A DNA stretch of 64,000 nt from Myxocyprinus asiaticus (lineage: Eukaryota > Chordata > Actinopteri > Cypriniformes > Catostomidae), in the NCBI RefSeq assembly GCF_019703515.2, contig NC_059346.1, positions 53,185,501-53,249,500 on the forward strand. The letters are read 5' to 3'. The notes under the pieces are model-generated. The model saw only the letters and a list, made by a program, of their open reading frames with translations, ran no database searches and had not been told where the DNA came from. Positions 10,359 to 22,010 of this stretch are shown here, piece after piece. The stretch's first letter is position 1, and each line of letters starts with the position of its first letter. Made by a program: the position numbers and the translations under genes.

Positions 10359-11729
10359 GTTATAGTAAGTTATAATTTAGTAGATGTTGTTTCACTCTCA
10401 AGCCCTACTCTAACACTACCCCTAAAATCTGGTTGATTGGAATATTGTTCCAGGAATAACAAGGGATGTTGCTCCAGTATCATGTCTTATTGTCATGTTA
10501 ATTTTATGTTTACTGCCTCCCAGCTTTCAGGACTTTCCTTCATGAACATGCAGATGTGAACATGCAGGCCTAATATACAGTCATTTACATACACAGAACG
10601 TGAACATATTATGAAAAGTTCATTGGATTCTGCTATCCAGACAGTCCCTTCTTGTCTCACGTGCACTCATACCTAAAGAATCCCCTGCACACTCTGTCTA
10701 ATTCTCTTTGTTAGCTTTAAAGATAGTATATTGTTTGAGTGTCTGGATAGTTATGAAAAAAGGCTATTGGTCATAAGTTCATTAGGTGACCTGAGGCACG
10801 TCAACCCATTGCACTTTGCTTTATTAATGCCTTGCGCCACAAGTCATTAGTCTCTGTGACTTAAATGAAAATTTTCAATGCTGTTAGAGTCACTTAACAA
10901 ATGAAGACTTAGACTACTCTGGATGCTTCATTGATTTAGATGTCTGAGACTCAGTTGTCATGGTATGCCACAGCATCATGACAATGTATATGTGTGTAGA
11001 TGTGTGTGGTGGCAGATACGCTGTTAGATCCATCGCATGCAGTAGTGTATCAGTTTTCTATGTGAACTCTGATCATCTATAGATCTGTAGATCTAGAAAA
11101 CCTCAAACAGAGCTCTCTCTGTCTGTGTGTGTATGAACTCAATAGGCCCCAGAGACCTCTTAAGTCCAACGTTACAGAAAAATATTGGACATAGGACACC
11201 TAAGATCAAACTCCATTACATTAGAGAAACATTAGACATTAGTTAAGGAGGGGACGACTTGATCCATTTACATGTCAAAGATGGGTGAGTGCAGTCACAA
11301 CCAATTAAGTCGGTGGAGTAGTCTGGCTATCTGGAGTATTCCCTCCTGTCCTCTCCTTTTCTTCTCTCTAATATTCATTACCTATGTATTATGGGGGAAT
11401 ATTGTATTTAGCTTTTTACCTTTTTAAGCTACACTGTTGAGTTGAAGGACTATCAAAGGATAGACAAAGCTGTTCGTCACAGCCACATACAAGGATACAC
11501 TTTACTCTCACGGATGAAACAAGCTAATATCAGTCTTTTTGTTTGATTGTAAGCAAGTTCTCCACAGCTGCATTTGCAAAATAACCGGACAGCAGTCTGA
11601 TTTGTTGCTTTACATATTCTTAAACTAAATACCCAAACATGAGCAAAGCAGCGACAGAGTCCATTTTAGATTTTTTTATATATACTGTATATATTTTATA
11701 AAATACACAGCACCTTCCATCACTTAGAA
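10359..11729. other. Non-coding, mostly unique sequence
   Basis: No gene was recognised. 10640-10930 is non-repetitive and of moderate GC, with TTAATG and CATTAG homeodomain-like cores and a GTGACCTGAGGCACGTCA stretch, making it a candidate conserved element. Elsewhere there are TG-rich patches (about 10985-11010) and AT-rich DNA. Confidence 0.35.
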
Positions 11730-12546
11730 CAGTGTTTCCCAACCTTTTTTTGCCAAAAGTACCCCCACAGCACCATCAGTAAGGCTGAAGAACTCCTTCA
11801 TCGACACAAAACAAGACCTGTGTATCAATGACTTAATATTATTTAACATTATCATTACTATTGATTATTGATCAATCGGTATTGGTTTGATCTACTGACA
11901 TCCCTTTATCAGTACCCATTAGGGCTAGGAATTGATAGAGATTCCAGATTCTATTAGATTCTGATTCAGTTGAGATTAATTTGGGTACATTTCAGATGTA
12001 ATGTCCATTTTGCTTAAATATCTCTCAGCCAATGCCTTTAATATAGGGGGACCTTCTAACTTTTAAAAAAAAAAATAGTACATTTGCACATTTTAATTTT
12101 TCAAAGTTTAGTTTTTGGCCACATTTTAGCTTTTTAAAATTCCATGTATTCCATCAATAAATATGATGTCTTGAAATTGCATGTACTATATTGCATACAT
12201 ATTTTATATCACATGTTTATTATTTACATGCATAGTGTGTACTATATACAAATATTTACACTGATATGTAGAACAAGAGCTAAAATGGTACTGTCTCTTC
12301 AAGACTACTGGTATGAGTCAAACCAAACTTTAACTCTCAACATGCAGTGAAAAGATCTTTTTGAAGAACCTCGAAAAGAGTAAAAGATCGATATCGGGAT
12401 TGTTCAAATGAAGATTGCGATTAATTGGACAATCAACATTTTTACCCATCCCTAATCCTTTTTATTTTAATTTTAAGCCATACATTTTGTGAGGTTCAAC
12501 ATATCAAAATCCAATTCAATGCGTACCCCCTGGTTGGGAATCACTG
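11730..12546. mobile_element. Non-autonomous hAT-like element
   Basis: The tips CAGTGTTTCCCAACC (11730-11744) and GGTTGGGAATCACTG (12532-12546) are inverted repeats. The flanks share CTTAGAA (11723-11729 and 12548-12554), a 7-bp match consistent with an 8-bp duplication that has lost one base of identity. The interior (about 0.8 kb) is AT-rich with TATA/TACATG sequences and no transposase. CAGTG-type tips plus an 8-bp duplication point to the hAT superfamily. Confidence 0.75.
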
Positions 12547-13724
12547 CCTTAGAAGACAATGGTTTGAAATTTGATCTTGTGTGTGAGGGTATTTGTGGTT
12601 ACTGTTCTATGACAAAAGGAATATTCCAAGTTAAATACAACATAAGCACTTTCGACAGCTTTTGTGGTGTGCTGTCAGCAGGGCCGTTTCTAGGCATAGG
12701 CGAACTCTGATTGCGCCTAGTGCACCATCAGATGGGGGAGCCTCAGTGTGTAATCCACCCTCCCCAGGACCGACGAGTTACAGGAGAGTGCCATGCAAGT
12801 CGCCAAACCCTTTTTTTCCTCTAGTCAAAATATATAAAACCGGTACTCATCACATGCAATACACCGGCAACTGGCTACAACTGTGTCATTAAGCATAGCG
12901 TTCTCCCTCCACCTCTCCAGCACCACATAGTAAAGCAGATCTAGTCCACCAAGACCAAACTTACTGCACTGTCATTATGTCACATTTCTGCTTTAAACTG
13001 TCTGGAACACTTGCCCAATAAACCTTCATTGTGTTTTTTTTTTTTTTTTTAAACTGAAGGACAATTCAAAATAATTTTCTGTGGTAGTCAACAGCATGCC
13101 ACAAAAGCTGTTGATAGAGCTTAAGATGTATTTAACCCAGAATATTTATTTAAGGCATGCTTGACACATGTACCCCACACAAAATCATGACTCTGTGTGT
13201 GCAGCACTTAATTTTGGCTGTGTTGCGCCCTGATTTAATGATGGTGTAAAGCAGGTTAAATAGGTTAAGAATCTTAGCAATCCCAAAGCCCTTGGAGCCA
13301 TTCCTTAATAATCCTTTTCACCCCCTGAGATATTATTGCCAGGTTTAGCTGGATTTACCTCACCAGATAGCAGAGCAGACAGTGTCAAAATAGTCACCAT
13401 TTCAGAAAAAAACTCATAAATAAGAGGGCAGTGACACAAACTAAGACAGAGAGAGATTAAAAGACACACAGGGAGATAGATGGTGTTAAGATTCAAAATG
13501 ATAGATAAAGCCTCACATCCCCAAATTACATGCTGGTTTCTTCTTTGTGGGCCCTCTGTGGAATAACAGCAAGTCTAATGAGGAAGTCCGGTGTTATGTG
13601 TGTAATCCTGACAGATGAATTTATGTCCCTGCCACTAAATGGCCTATATTTCACCGGACTGTTGTAAGAAACAGCAGCAGTCATTAACGTACTAGAGGTG
13701 GTTGCTGCATGCTGATATATAGTA
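12547..13724. other. Non-coding spacer
   Basis: No gene was recognised. 12680-12815 (GGGCCGTTTCTAGGCATAGG...) looks like a fragment of a dispersed repeat. A poly-T run lies at about 13035-13050. The short open frames have no domain signature. Confidence 0.4.

Positions 13725-13817
<93 letters not shown>
13725..13817. repeat. (TG)n microsatellite
   Basis: About 93 bp of TG dinucleotides with one interruption near 13750. The minus-strand His/Thr open frame here is an artefact of the repeat. Confidence 0.95.
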
Positions 13818-13819
<2 letters not shown>

Positions 13820-15727
13820 TCAGATTTGTTTTGTTTTGATCTGTAGAGTAGATTAAAATCGTTCTGCCACCCCCATCCACTTGTCCTTTAACCACACTGC
13901 CCGTTGCTCATACTCATGCATTTTCTACAACAAGTTCCATGTGTAATGATATTTCCCATGTGTCTTAATGTATGTCTTTGAGCCTTTCAAAACTTAATTT
14001 TCCTGAATGGAGACTTTATCGATAAATCAAGTGTTATAAAAGGGTCTTTAACAATTGGCTGAACAAGTCTGAGGTGTATTAGCTACACACTAAAGGTGTT
14101 TTGATCAAGCAAGCTTTGCTAATTTTGTTCTTTCACACTTCTCCAAGTGTTTTTTGTTTCTCTGCTTATGATGCCTGTATATCTGAACCCTACCAAGCCC
14201 TGACTCTGATGTCACAGAGACCCACCAATGAGTCTAACTGCTTATAATAAGCAAGACTATGTATTTCCAGAGGCTCTTTACCATTACTGTAGGTTTCATC
14301 AAACCTGGCACCTGGCCTTCGATGACACTGCTAAACCTCTTAAGTCAGATAGAAACTGCAATTTTGTTGCCACAGAGGTTCATCGCTGTTCGGATCAGAG
14401 CGAAGTGACAAAACCAAATTGTTCTAGTCACCTGCTTTTAATACGAAGCTCTGGTGGTGTGAAGGTCAAGGCAAGATGTGTGTGCCGGTGTGTGCTGTTT
14501 TTAGTTAGCCTGGGAGTAACTAAAAGTAACGATGGTACTAACTTAAGTACGTTTTGCAGTAGCGTGACAATAGCTCAGCTGTTTTCGAAACGATGTCGCT
14601 TTTCCAGTAACAAGCTATCTTCTGCAATGATTAGAGGTGTAGTGCTACATCACTGTTTTTGTGACATTTATATTGCACATGCAGCTTTACAGCCAATTTC
14701 TCAAACCAAAATATATAAAATAGCTAAATAGCCTATGCATTCAATTTAATAGGCTTAATAATGACACCCTAATTGATATCCTCCTTGTTTTTTATCAGGA
14801 AGTCAGGAACTGGCTGGTTAGCTGGTGGAACTTGAACTACACCCTGTGATGGCAAAAAGCACTTGTCTTCATTGACAGCCATTCAAAAGTAGCTGTGTTT
14901 CCTGACTAAACAAATTATTTCATTACATTATAGTATATCTTTTTGCATATCTTAAAAACGTGAAATTGACTATTTTTCCCTATCTGTTTCCATTGACAAG
15001 TGTTCGGTTACATGACAGTCAATCTAGAAACTGAGTGCCCATGAGCAAAGATGTCAGCCTCCAGACTGCATACTTCCGGGAAAGCTGTGCTAGCAGAGCA
15101 GATGCCATTGAAATGAATGGGAATGCTAACTGATAGCTCTCTCCAGGTATTTTAGAACACCTTGGTTTATATGCAAGACAAATACTATTATAATAATTAA
15201 ATAATATCATCTGAGTTTTATTATAACGATAATGTCCCCTTAAGTAACTTTAAAGTAGTTAGCTACTTTTGGTGGTGTAGCTCACTACTATTTTACAGGG
15301 TTGCTTGATGAGGTATACTTGCTTCCCCGACAATGTTTATGAAGGTTGTTTGCTCGAGGGAATGTGCGTGTTTGTAAGATGAAGATGTATTTGTGCGTGT
15401 AAATCCCCATGTCTGTCTGACACAGCATCTGTAATACGTTGTTTGTAGTGTTGTAAGAGTGGACATACATTAATACTTAAAAGGAGATTATGTGTGTGTG
15501 CAGGAGTTCATTAGGCTAGAGTTGAGAGAGAAAGGTTGCAGATGGGAAAAGGGTCCTCTGATTACTGTTAATGAGCCGCAGGGCTATTATAAAACATACA
15601 CACACACACACACTTAACATGATCTCATTACAACTCTCATCACTCATGGTCTGAATGAGGAAATGAGGGTGGACCCAGAGGAAGTTCAGGGGTGGCCTGG
15701 CAATGTGCTCAGACTTTCTGCATATTC

Positions 15728-15731
<4 letters not shown>
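13818..15731. other. Non-coding, with repeat fragments and one 167-codon open frame
   Basis: The open frame 14228-14731 (+) has no recognisable domain, signal peptide or splice context, and its second half overlaps AGTAACTAAAAGTAACG-type repeat DNA, so it is probably chance. 15225-15300 (AAGTAACTTTAAAGTAGTTAGC) belongs to the same kind of repeat. 15040-15150 resembles 23420-23500 (CATACTTCCGGG...CTGCCATTGA), a dispersed repeat fragment. Confidence 0.4.
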
Positions 15732-15769
<38 letters not shown>

Positions 15770-16130
15770 TGTGTGGGCGGGTTTGGGTGGTTTATGAGGA
15801 AATTTTTTTTAGGTTACAAACTGGTAATTACAAGGGTATTATGCTATAAATGTGGTTTATGAGGACATTTCTAGTGTCCCCGTAATTCAAATCACTTAAA
15901 AACATACTAAAAAACGTTTTTTTGAAAATGTAAAAATGTAGAACGTTTTTTTTTGTTTTTTTTTTTTTTTTTTTTGGTGAGGGTTAGGTTTAGGGGTAGG
16001 GTTAGGGGACAGAATCTATAGTTCGTACAGTATAAAAATCATTATGTCTATGGAGATTCCTCATAAGGATAGCCGCACCAACATGTGTGTGTATGTGTGC
16101 GCACGCGCGCGCGCATGTGTGTGTGTGTTT
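15732..16130. repeat. Dispersed repeat bounded by (TG)n tracts
   Basis: A (TG)n tract (15732-15775) is followed by GGTTTATGAGGA units (15788 and 15854), a poly-T run (15948-15975), GGTTAGGTTTAGGGGTAGGG (about 15983-16008) and CAGTATAAAAATCATTATG (about 16028), then TG and CGCG simple repeat (16083-16130). The same order of (TG)n, GGTTAGGTTTAG and CAGTATA occurs at 59299-59580, so this is an interspersed repeat carrying its own microsatellites. Confidence 0.6.
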
Positions 16131-16720
16131 GGGGAGGCTTGCTTTCTTCTGGTTTTCAAGGGAATGCTTCGTTCTGAATGAAATCCTTGGAAAGCCTCAA
16201 GCAGACTTTCATTTTTTATTATTTTATTTCTTGCTTTTTATTCATAGGTGCAGTAGAAAGACAGGACAGAAGTGGGAGAGAAGATGGGGAAACATGTTCT
16301 GGAATTACTGCGAACCGGATTTTAACTTGGATTGCCCACATAAGTGCCAAAGTTCAATTTGTCAAGGCATATGCGCAATTGGCCACAACTATGACAAGTA
16401 GGTTTTCTCGTAAAAAAACTCTCATTATTAATAAAGATTCTTCTGAAGGAAATAGGGGTGAGAATAAAACGGCAAGCTCTAATCTAATGTGTCAGTGTGA
16501 ACATGTTTTTATCAGAAAGATTGTTGTGGTTACAAGTTTACAAGCTTTTATAAAAAAGCACTTTCAAGGAATGACTAGATGCTGGATTGCAAATTTGCAA
16601 GGTAACTGACATCAAATCTTTGAAAGATTTTCAAGAGTATTGTTTGTTGCACACAGTACCAAGTAAACATATATTTTAGCACCCTTATACTGATTTGCTC
16701 TCAGGGTTTTATTTCGTTTC
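16131..16720. other. Non-coding, repeat-like
   Basis: 16225-16300 (TTATTCATAGGTGCAGTAGAAAGACAGG...) resembles 50985-51040 (TTATGGGTACAGCGAGAGATAGGACAG) and is probably a dispersed repeat. The overlapping open frames at 16087-16401 and 16178-16609 lack a recognisable domain. Confidence 0.4.
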
Positions 16721-16730
16721 AGATTTACCT

Positions 16731-16858
16731 ATGGTTGACGCCACCTGACCAGCTTAAATACGGGACAAATCATGCCCCGTATTGATTCAATACGGGACGC
16801 ATCATTTCATCTTTAAATACGGGATGATCCCGTATTTTACAGGACAGGTGGCAGTCTT
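16731..16858. mobile_element. 128-bp MITE with 10-bp target duplication
   Basis: The tips carry inverted GCCACCTG / CAGGTGGC (16740-16747 and 16845-16852). The interior is a set of inverted AATACGGG / CCCGTATT motifs. Exact AGATTTACCT flanks lie at 16721-16730 and 16859-16868. A 9-10 bp duplication would suit a Mutator-like family, but no transposase is present to confirm it. Confidence 0.75.
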
Positions 16859-17054
16859 AGATTTACCTGACTCTAGAGGACATAAAAAAAATAAAAAAAA
16901 TTCAGCGAGAAGACCCCTACCATCCTATCTAAGCATACTGAATGGTTCTTGAATGGAATAAGCTGCAAACTGGACCAGATTTCGTTCTGATACTTAGGGA
17001 TATTTGACCAAACAATGAAAACTCTTTCTTCATTAACCACCCTAATTTTGCCCC

Positions 17055-17192
17055 AAACACATATACTTTCTTTCTTTTATTTCTTTTAACCCCTAACATC
17101 TCCTTTTGTGTTCCATGGAAGAAAGAAAGTCATATGGGTAACATTTGGGTGACTAAAAGATGACAGACATTTTTGGGTCAATTATCCCTTTA
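17055..17192 (-). repeat. Short cyprinid-type repeat copy
   Basis: Contains ACATCTCCTTTTGTGTTCCA, GAAAGAAAGTCATATGGGT, TTTGGGTGACTAAAAGATGA and a final AATTATCCCTTTAA. The same string order occurs at 17945-18065, 38215-38322, 53965-54058 and, inverted, at 55108-55215 and 56308-56425. No coding role. Confidence 0.7.
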
Positions 17193-17654
17193 AAAGTTTG
17201 GCTGCATTAATGAAAGTTAACAGCCAACTGTCCTACCTTTACCCTGAACTTCCTGCTTTACTCTGGGCTGCTCTTCTCATTGCCAGGGTAAAGGGCCAGA
17301 GAGGAAATTACATCTCCAGCCTCTTCCTGACCCAGCCACTTGCGAATACCAGGGAGGCTTATCCTCAAAGTGGAGTGCTGAAATGCAGATGCTAAAAATA
17401 AAGAAAGGTGTGTACTGAACCATTAGGAGGCAACTAGGTCATCAAAATCACCAATTAACAGTGCTGGAGAACTGTGATATTGAGCATGGTCTTGTAGGAA
17501 ATGATCTGTAACACACCAACAATGCTGGCTCCTCTTCAACAGAATATTTAGTAAATGATGATACTGCTGTTTATCATATGAAGGATTTTTATCCTACTGT
17601 CTGAATTTCAAGGATTATGTTCTTATTCAACAAAAAGTGTGCAATGTTGGACAT
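17193..17654. other. Non-coding spacer
   Basis: No recognisable gene or repeat. The 65-codon open frame at 17198-17395 has no family features. Confidence 0.4.
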
Positions 17655-18067
17655 TTTATCCATTTTCTGTTGTAATTTACTCTCATGTCATTCTTTTGAG
17701 GAACACAAAAGGAGATGTTTAAATTAATATCACTGACTGTCTTTTCATTCATGAGAGTTATGAGAGAAGCTTGTTCATAGTGGCTTACATGTTCTTGTGA
17801 CAACTGCCATTGTTTAGTGCTAAATGAATGCAAGTTTTCACATGAATTTGCACGACTGTGGACAATGTTCTCTCATCGTGCTCATGAATGCATCAAGATG
17901 TTAACTGCAACATGACTTAAATTTTGTGTTGTTTCTCATCAAATCCTATCGTATGCCTTTAGAAGACTGGGAATATGAAACATCTCCTTTTGTGTTCATA
18001 TGGGTTTGGAACGTTGGTGAGGGTGAGTAAATGATGACAACATTTTCATTTATGGATGAACTATAGA
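17655..18067. repeat. Inverted pair of the short cyprinid-type repeat
   Basis: The left end (ATTTACTCTCATGTCATTC...GAACACAAAAGGAGATG, 17676-17718) is the reverse complement, with divergence, of the right end (ACATCTCCTTTTGTGTTC...GGTGAGTAAATGATGACAAC, 17979-18041). The two ends flank 260 bp of unrelated sequence, so this may be one full-length MITE with long inverted ends. Confidence 0.55.
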
Positions 18068-18343
18068 CCAATCCCATGCTGACCAACATTTCATTGCATG
18101 CACAGTAAGTGGTGGCAGAAAGCCGGCAAACTGTTATGTTAGACGTGACAGACTAGATGATTAAACGAAAGTACAACACAAAGCCATCATAAATACAGAA
18201 ATATTCTTAACTATACAGTTATTATTATGATATGATTTAATAACATACCTGTAATAATGTTAGCTAACCCTTACAAAAAATCTAAATTAGCTGCAAACTT
18301 GCTGCAAATTTGTTATTAGAGTTATCAGGCTGCAATGCTGGCA

Positions 18344-18377
<34 letters not shown>

Positions 18378-19124
18378 TTGTCAAAATGGCAGATGTGACT
18401 TTATAAATGTTAGTTGAATGCTTTACCATCACCTCACATTGTGTGATTTATTGAAATATGTAAAAAGCCATTTTTGGGGACTTATATCGAACTTAGACTC
18501 AGGTTTGCTAACATGCTAGAGCTAACAACAACACCAAATAAAAGGATGTGTGTTTGAAATGTTATTTCTCTCATCTGAAAAATAGTGAAGGCTTCTGTGT
18601 AGTACAAAAATTATGTGTGTTCCATTTGAGAAAATACAACCCTTCGATAATTTATACACTATATGGTCAAGTACATAGGGTATAATTTAAGTACATAATG
18701 TATAGTACGTTATTTTAGACACTACTTCAATTTAGTCTTCAATTTTGGTTCAGCTAAAACAAAGACACCAGACATCCGGTCGTGGCACACAAACATGAAC
18801 ACAATAAGATCCTACATCATACAATTCTCCATATACTGTCTGATGGCAGGAATGTCTTGGATCTTAAGCAGTGACCCAGATATTTACAGGCCTTTCACTG
18901 AGGTCTCACCCTAAACCAAGCAGCTGGGCCATCAGGCCTCATTTACCCTAACTCTGGTTCTGCAGCCTGGCCAGAGCACTGGGGCTTTCGGCAGGAGTGC
19001 CGGTCAGTGTTTCTGTACTGTAAGCTGTGGTCTCTAGGGTAGCAAGGCTCATTTGCTAGCTCAATGGAGGCTGTCTCCTGCCCTGCGCCTCACCACACTC
19101 TTCTTGGTTTTTGCAAAAGTCAAG
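18068..19124. other. Non-coding; (CAA)n and a possible conserved block
   Basis: A (CAA)n tract occupies 18346-18376. 18820-19110 is GC-richer and non-repetitive (GGCAGGAATGTCTTGGATC, CCATCAGGCCTCATTTACCC) and could be regulatory. No coding sequence was recognised. Confidence 0.35.
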
Positions 19125-19240
19125 TCATTTTTATTTGTATAGTGCTTTTCACAACACACATCGTTTCAAAGCAGCTTTACGGGAAATTACAGTATGCTGT
19201 AACAGAAAATGAGGCTGTAATGTCTGTAATGTCTTAAAGT
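19125..19240 (+). repeat. SINE-like repeat fragment
   Basis: The segment TTTTTATTTGTATAGTGCTT followed by TTTCAAAGCAGCTTTACGG is a widespread fish repeat pattern; the TTTCAAAGCAGCTTTA core is also present at 5443 and 25883 inside another repeat. Confidence 0.55.
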
Positions 19241-20312
19241 CCTCATTGAGCAGTTTAAATGAAAAACATGATTGAAAGTCATGCTTTAAAAATTATCAAA
19301 CATTCTTTTTTTTTTCTTTTTTTTTTTTTACATGGTATCCCTCATAAAGAACAGAAAGATGGAGAAAAAAAAGAGGAACATAGAAAATCAGAGAAAGAGA
19401 GAGTGATGGATGTTGGGATTAAGCTTTATAATCTAGAGACAACTAAAAGGAGGGTGCATAAAAAGACCTGTGCAAATCATCCTCAGTATTGCTCATTATA
19501 TGTCTCTTTACATGATAGTATGGTGCTGGTCTAGCTGGTGGACTAGCTATTGTTCACCAGCAAGAAACGGTCCCACTCGAGCATTAAATACGGCAAAATA
19601 GACAACAATAGGCATTACAGGACATTCTGGCTAATACGGCACAGTTGGCAACCCTACTGTTAGACCGAGGGAGGCTTGCTGGTTAAGCTAGTTAAGAAGC
19701 CTGGTATGGACACCAGCATACCATGCTGGGGACCAGCATCCCTAAACACAACATATAACATAGAGCACAGTAATGCTAGTCTTTAACGTATACCATTGTA
19801 TTACCACAATATTCTTCTAAATACCACAGTACATAATTATGGAAATCAACCATTCAGTACCATGGTACATTGTATATATCAAAATACCATGGTATTATCA
19901 TCTGATTCCATATCTGTACCATGGTATCAACACACCACTTTTTTATTGGTGACCACGAGGCTTGTAATGTATTTAACTCTGTGCATTAATAAATGCATAA
20001 TTTGTGCTACAAGGTTAGCAAGCATGTAGCAATCTGAGTTGGTAGTTGTTCGTTTGCTATATTGTGTTCTGCCCCAGACACATCATCAAACTCATCAGCT
20101 AATCCACTGTCCCCAAAAATCAATGCTTCTCTGTCTGTCATGCTGACCTGTCACCCTTCATGCCATCTGCTGCTCCTCTCTTATAATTCCCTCTGTTAGT
20201 GCTTTGGGACCACTGTATGTCAGACTGTCCACGGACAGCCCTTACAAAAATATTGTGGCGGTACCATGGTACAGTGATGGCATCATATGGTTGCACCATG
20301 GTGCACTGACAT
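19241..20312. other. Non-coding with scattered CCATGGTA palindromes
   Basis: Between 19790 and 20300 the string ACCATGGTA or a one-base variant recurs (for example near 19858, 19886, 19917, 20262 and 20294), as in 20880-20925 and 44515-45235. A poly-T run is at 19305-19330. 20035-20240 is plain non-coding DNA. Confidence 0.45.
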
Positions 20313-20553
20313 ACTTACAGTCACTGAGAAATTTATTAGGAACATTATGGTCCTAATAAAGTGCCAGACGTGGTCTTCTGCTGTTGTAGCCCATCCGTCT
20401 CAAGGTTGTGCATTCTGAGATCCTATTCTACTCACTAAAATGTGGTTATCTGAGGTACCGTAGACTTTCTATCAGCCCGAACCAGTCTGGCCATTCTCTG
20501 TTGACCTCTCTCATCAACAAGGTGTTTCTGTTCACAGAACTGCCACTCACTGG

Positions 20554-20584
<31 letters not shown>

Positions 20585-20848
20585 GCACTGTTCTGAGTAA
20601 ACTATAGAGACTGTTGTGCATGAAAATCCCAGGAGATCAGCAGTTACAGAAATTCTCAAACCAGCTCATCTGGCACCAACAATCATGCCACGTAAAATGT
20701 TTCACCTTTATGAACATTAACTGAAGCTCCTGACCCAGATCTGCATGATTTTATGCATTACACTGTTGCCACACAATTGGCTGATTATATAATCGCATGA
20801 ACAAGTAGGTGTACAGGTGTTCCTAATAAAGTGCTCAGTGAGTGTATA
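20313..20848. mobile_element. Non-autonomous DNA transposon with TIRs
   Basis: TCACTGAGAAATTTATTAGG (20321-20340, continuing AAC) is matched in reverse complement by 20819-20841 (GTTCCTAATAAAGTGCTCAG, then TGA) with two mismatches. A partial internal copy of the right end (TCCTAATAAAGTGCC) lies at 20352. A long poly-T run is at 20558-20584. No transposase; family not assigned. Confidence 0.7.
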
Positions 20849-20931
20849 AATAGGGTACTGAATTATAACCATATTAATATACCATGGTATTCACATGGTA
20901 CCTTATGGTACTTGGTACTCCAAGGCAAAAG

Positions 20932-21085
20932 AGTTCCTGTAGCTCAACTGGTTGAGCTTGTTGGTAACAGCACCAAGGTCATGGGTTTGATTCCCAGGAA
21001 CACACATACTGGGAAATGTGTGTGACCTTGAATGTACTGTAAATCACTTTGGGAAAAAGTACATGCCAAATGAGTAAATGTGAAG
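20932..21085 (+). repeat. tRNA-derived SINE
   Basis: The head has RNA polymerase III promoter boxes: an A box TAGCTCAACTGGTTGAG (20940-20956) and a B box GGGTTTGATTCCC (20983-20995). The body ends with AATCACTTTGGGAAAAAGTA and CCAAATGAGTAAATGTGAA, similar to the CTTT-AAAGC type tail of L2-mobilised SINEs. This is a retroposed repeat rather than a tRNA gene: the cloverleaf 3' half is not followed by a CCA-ready acceptor stem or a T-run terminator. A diverged relative is at 30391-30500. Confidence 0.8.
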
Positions 21086-22010
21086 GCACTTTCAAGAATA
21101 CCATGTCCAAAATAAACATTTGGTACTTTTTTGTTAGTGAGTCAATGCATTGTAGTTTAACAAACCATTTAGTGGGCAATGCTGCTCTAATCAACACATC
21201 CCATTGTCCAGAATACAGTGACCTGGTTAATGGAGCATCTTCACAGACACTCATACTTTTCTTAAAAAGACGGAGAGTTAACACCTTAAATGATAGTCTT
21301 GACATGTTGCATGACCGTGACATAATGCTTAGTTGTTACGTTACTTTATGAGAACCCATTTTTTGGCATTGGTAACATTTTTTTATCTGTGTGTGACAGA
21401 GAGAAAGCAAGAGAGAAAAGGCAAGAGAGCTAAAAGAGCTAGCCAGAGCAGGGGAAGTGGCCTCCCCTCGATCCCTTAGCCCTCCTTTGAAAAGCAAACT
21501 TCAAGCAGAGAGTGTTTACCTTGGCCAGGGCAGAGGTAGATCGATGATCTGCAAAGTGGATTTGTTATTGCCTTGTTTGCCTTGGCAGCCCTTGAGAGCA
21601 GCCCACTGATTGCCGGCCCAGATGTCTACAGTATGAACACACACACATACATTCATATACACTACACCCCACCACTTGCCTTAACAGCCCTATCTCTTAT
21701 TCTAAAGCAACATCTCAGGCATCTTTTTTGAGTCTGTGAAGTTCTGCCTGCACAATGCAACCAGAGACTGCAAGTTACCTATATTTATACTTCCTCTCAT
21801 CCCAATCTGTCATCCCCTTATCCCATCATTTGGCACAGAGCAGGGGTTCTCTGTCATATGCCTGGACATCTACCTTCCAGTGGAGTAGAGTTCCAGTTTT
21901 AATGAAACACACCTGAACCAGCTAATCAAGCCCTGCGTTCCAAACGGGATAAATCCACCTCCGAAGCGCACTTCGAAGGGGGAATGATTGTGGCCGCCAT
22001 GTTGAGGGTC
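21086..22010. other. Non-coding; possible conserved block
   Basis: 21400-21630 is GC-richer and non-repetitive (TTACCTTGGCCAGGGCAGAG, TTTGCCTTGGCAGCCC) and might be regulatory. 21931-22010 (GCGTTCCAAACGGGAT, then CGAAGCGCACTTCGAAGGG) looks like an extra copy of the end of the element that follows. Confidence 0.35.

Noticed and set aside
13692..13895. His/Thr-repeat minus-strand ORF
   Set aside because: It is a translation of the (TG)n microsatellite.
14228..14731. 167-codon plus-strand open frame
   Set aside because: No domain, signal peptide or splice context is recognisable, and its second half overlaps AGTAACT-type repeat DNA, so it is probably chance.
16178..16609. 143-codon plus-strand open frame
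   Set aside because: The start lies in a dispersed repeat and no domain or exon boundary pair is evident.
20932..21010. Possible tRNA gene
   Set aside because: A and B boxes are present, but the acceptor stem does not pair and a SINE body follows directly.
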